DNA of 7,814 bases from JAJZJT01 sp049964655 (GTDB taxonomy: Bacteria > Actinomycetota > Acidimicrobiia > Acidimicrobiales > RAAP-2), in assembly GCA_049964655.1 (NCBI GenBank), contig JBMFXC010000098.1:1-7814 (forward strand). Direction: 5' to 3'. The notes beneath the pieces were generated by a model that searched no databases, was not told where the DNA came from, and saw nothing but the letters and a program-made list of their open reading frames with translations. Shown piece after piece: positions 6,222-7,814 of this stretch (its first letter is position 1; the number at the start of each line of letters is the position of its first letter). A program made the translations under genes and the position numbers.

Positions 6222-6874
6222 GGCGGGCCGTCGCTGCGGTGGTCTTCGGCTGCGCCTCGGTGCTCCTCAGCTACCCAGACGACGGCTTCACCGACGACCT
6301 CGCCGCCGTCACCGACGCCCTCGGTCGCCTTCCGAAGGGCCCGACCCGGGACCGCCTCGAGCGAGCGACGGCGTGGCTGGGCGAGTTGGCACCCATGGCG
6401 GCGGCGACCGGCTACGTGGAGACCTTCGACCTGCGCCGACGCCGCAGCCTGCACCTCACCTACTACCGACACGGGGACACGAGGGAGCGGGGTATGGCCC
6501 TCACCGCCCTGGTCGACGCCTACCGGGCCGCCGGACTGTGCGTGGCCCCCGGCGAGCTGCCCGATTTCCTGCCCGCCCTCTTGGAGCTGGCGGCGGTCAC
6601 CTCCGCCGGGGCCGCCGTGCTCTGCGAGCACCGAGCCGCCCTCGAGGCGCTGCGAGCCGACCTCGAGCAGGCGAAGAGCCCCTATGTCGAGGTGGTGCGG
6701 GCGGTCGTCGATGCGCTCGGTGGCCTTACCCGGGCCGACCGCAGCGCGCTGGCCCGTTACCGGGCCCAGGGACCGCCGTCCGAGCGGGTCGGTCTTGAGC
6801 CCTTCGCGCCGCCCGAGGTCATCGCCCAGGGGGTCACCAGCCAAGGGGTAACCATGGGAGCGACCCGGCGATGA
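6218..6874 (+). CDS. narJ: Nitrate reductase assembly chaperone NarJ (delta)
   Basis: NarJ is a soluble cytoplasmic chaperone of the NarJ/TorD/DmsD type. It binds apo-NarG, assists molybdenum cofactor insertion and holds NarGH until it docks on NarI. It is not part of the final enzyme. The 218-residue, helix-rich product carries the family core YVETFDLRRRRSLHLTYY (about 66-83), a GDTRERG turn, LPDFLPALLEL (114-124) and the C-terminal GPPSERVGLEPF (185-196). The ATG at 6218 overlaps narH's stop (ATGA) and is preceded by GGGGGGAG with a 4-base spacer. The last 20 residues are not family-conserved and contain an in-frame repeat, AQGVT-SQGVT. Its stop overlaps narI's start, again as ATGA. Confidence 0.93.
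   Translation: MRRAVAAVVFGCASVLLSYPDDGFTDDLAAVTDALGRLPKGPTRDRLERATAWLGELAPMAAATGYVETFDLRRRRSLHLTYYRHGDTRERGMALTALVDAYRAAGLCVAPGELPDFLPALLELAAVTSAGAAVLCEHRAALEALRADLEQAKSPYVEVVRAVVDALGGLTRADRSALARYRAQGPPSERVGLEPFAPPEVIAQGVTSQGVTMGATRR
6827..6855 (+). repeat. Short tandem repeat at the narJ 3' end, upstream of narI
   Basis: CAGGGGGTCACCA (6827-6839) and CAAGGGGTAACCA (6842-6854) match at 11 of 13 bases with a 15-base period. They encode QGVTS and QGVTM in NarJ. Each contains a near-palindromic GGTNACC. The repeat sits just before the narI ribosome-binding site, so it could fold near the narI translation start. A recent duplication in an unconstrained tail is the simplest explanation. Confidence 0.45.
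6857..6868 (+). repeat. 12-base junction element GGAGCGACCCGG, copy 2 (narI ribosome-binding site)
   Basis: This copy is identical to 4576-4587. Its GGAG (6857-6860) is the SD for narI, ten bases before ATG 6871. It encodes the Gly-Ala-Thr-Arg at the NarJ C-terminus. A shorter GGAGCG also precedes narJ (6210-6215). Confidence 0.55.
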
Positions 6875-7623
6875 ACGGCATCACCGGCTTCGAGCTGTTC
6901 TGGTGGGTGATCCTGCCGTACGTGGCGCTCGCCACCTTCGTCATCGGCCACATCTGGCGCTACCGCTACGACCAGTTCGGCTGGACCAGTCGCTCGACCC
7001 AGCTCCAGGAGAAGCGCTGGCTCAAGTGGGGGAGCCCGATCTTCCACTACGGGACCTTCGCGGCTATCGGCGGGCACGTCATCGGCATCTTGATCCCCGA
7101 GAGTTGGACCCACGCCATCGGGATCCCCGAGGTCGCCTACCGCTGGTTCTCCGCCGGCGCCGGCACGCTCGCCGCGGTGCTGGTCATCGTCGGCGTGGCG
7201 ATCCTTGCCGGACGGCGCCTCTTCGTCACCCGGGTCCGAGCCACCACCAGCCCGGTCGACTGGCTGGCGCTTATCCTGTTGGCGATCGTCATCGCGATGG
7301 GCATCGCCGAGACCGTCGGGGTCAACCTGCTCGGCTCGGGCTACGACTACCGACAGAGCGTGGCGCTGTGGTTCCGGGGCCTGTTCGTCGGCAACCCTGA
7401 CGTGGCGGCCATCGCCCATGCGCCCCTCCTTTACCAGGTGCATGCCACCGCGGCGTGGGCCGTGATCGCGGTGTGGCCGTTCAGCCGGCTGGTGCACGCC
7501 TGGAGCTACCCGGTGTGGTACCTGTGGCGGCCGTTCGTCGTGTACCGCAGCCGGGTCGCTGCCCCGCCCAACGAGCCGGGTACCAGCGGTCGTCGGTGGC
7601 GCAAGATCGGCGCCCGGTATTGA
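6871..7623 (+). CDS. narI: Respiratory nitrate reductase, gamma (cytochrome b) subunit NarI
   Basis: NarI is the membrane anchor and quinol oxidase of the complex. It carries two b-type hemes that pass electrons to NarH while releasing protons on the outer side. The 250-residue product shows five hydrophobic segments, at about residues 7-26, 56-76, 94-114, 128-150 and 181-205. The four heme-ligand histidines are His59, His69, His191 and His209; their spacings of 10 and 18 equal those of E. coli His56/66 and His187/205. Other family features are the WRYRYDQFGWTSRSTQLQE loop after helix 1 and VHAWSYPVWYLWRP after helix 5. The C-terminal tail is short and basic (SGRRWRKIGARY), consistent with a cytoplasmic end docking NarGH. 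The ATG overlaps the narJ stop (ATGA), with GGAG ten bases upstream. Confidence 0.96.
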   Translation: MNGITGFELFWWVILPYVALATFVIGHIWRYRYDQFGWTSRSTQLQEKRWLKWGSPIFHYGTFAAIGGHVIGILIPESWTHAIGIPEVAYRWFSAGAGTLAAVLVIVGVAILAGRRLFVTRVRATTSPVDWLALILLAIVIAMGIAETVGVNLLGSGYDYRQSVALWFRGLFVGNPDVAAIAHAPLLYQVHATAAWAVIAVWPFSRLVHAWSYPVWYLWRPFVVYRSRVAAPPNEPGTSGRRWRKIGARY

Positions 7624-7627
7624 GCGC

Positions 7628-7640
7628 CCGGCGCAGCCGG
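7628..7640 (+). other. Small GC hairpin after narI (not a clear terminator)
   Basis: CCGGC (7628-7632) and GCCGG (7636-7640) can pair around a GCA loop, five bases after the narI stop. No T-run follows, and the next ORF starts 36 bases further on. It is at most a weak attenuating or mRNA-end structure. Confidence 0.2.
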
Positions 7641-7675
7641 CGACGCCAGTGGGCCACGCCCGTTGGGAGACGACG

Positions 7676-7814
7676 GTGAGCTGGGCTCGCTCGGACGCCG
7701 ACGACCGGCCCCGCGCCGCGACCAGCGTCTCGGCCGGGGAGCCTCAGATGCCGACAGGGCCCGACGCGCCGCCACCCCCGGAGGAGCTGCCACCGGTGCC
7801 GCAGGGACTGTGCC
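7676..7814 (+). CDS. Start of an unidentified protein with a Pro/Glu-rich N-terminus, 3' end outside window
   Basis: The frame opens at GTG 7676, six bases after GGGAG (7665-7669), and stays open to the window edge (46 complete codons). A second in-frame start, ATG 7748, has its own GGGGAG (7736-7741) at six bases and would give a product beginning MPTGPDAPPPPEELPPVPQG. The visible part is disordered in character: Asp/Arg/Ala-rich, then proline-rich, ending in a Leu-Cys pair at the edge. There is no signal peptide or membrane segment. It lies 52 bases behind narI with no clear terminator between, so it may belong to the nar transcript. Genes often found there include cofactor-synthesis, nitrate-transport and regulatory genes, but nothing seen here chooses among them. 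Confidence 0.6.
   Translation, partial: MSWARSDADDRPRAATSVSAGEPQMPTGPDAPPPPEELPPVPQGLC

Overview
The window is a very GC-rich stretch (about 70% by eye) with GTG starts, tightly overlapping genes and almost no intergenic DNA. It carries a complete respiratory nitrate reductase operon, narGHJI, on the plus strand. The proteins resemble the actinobacterial (Mycobacterium-like) Nar type: NarG has the Arg-Gly-Gly-rich N-terminal lead-in and the SFYDWYADLP active-site block, and NarH begins with a short M-x-x-MAQ lead. I therefore infer a member of the Actinomycetota. The sequence alone does not fix the class.

Layout. Positions 2-616 hold the C-terminal part of a flavin-dependent pyridine-nucleotide oxidoreductase of the sulfide:quinone reductase / type II NADH dehydrogenase-like group, cut by the window edge. 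Positions 617-832 are a 216-base intergenic region. It is locally less GC-rich and holds three small inverted repeats, a weak candidate promoter and a strong Shine-Dalgarno sequence. narG (836-4549), narH (4587-6221), narJ (6218-6874) and narI (6871-7623) follow as one apparent transcription unit. narH/narJ and narJ/narI each share an ATGA stop/start overlap. narG and narH are separated by 37 bases, filled exactly by a 13-codon mini-ORF that overlaps narG's stop at one end and narH's start at the other. After a 52-base gap, a new proline-rich ORF with good ribosome-binding sites starts at 7676 (or 7748) and leaves the window. Its function cannot be recognised.

How the genes work together. NarI takes electrons from membrane quinol through two hemes b. 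NarH relays them through four iron-sulfur clusters, and NarG reduces nitrate to nitrite at a molybdenum bis-MGD site facing the cytoplasm; no Tat leader is visible on NarG. NarJ is the dedicated chaperone for NarG cofactor insertion and complex assembly. All key ligands are present, so the enzyme looks intact and functional. The operon itself is a known system. The less ordinary signals are the coupling mini-ORF, a 12-base element repeated at two gene junctions, the structured narG leader and the unidentified downstream gene. I see no mobile element, CRISPR array, tRNA or rRNA.
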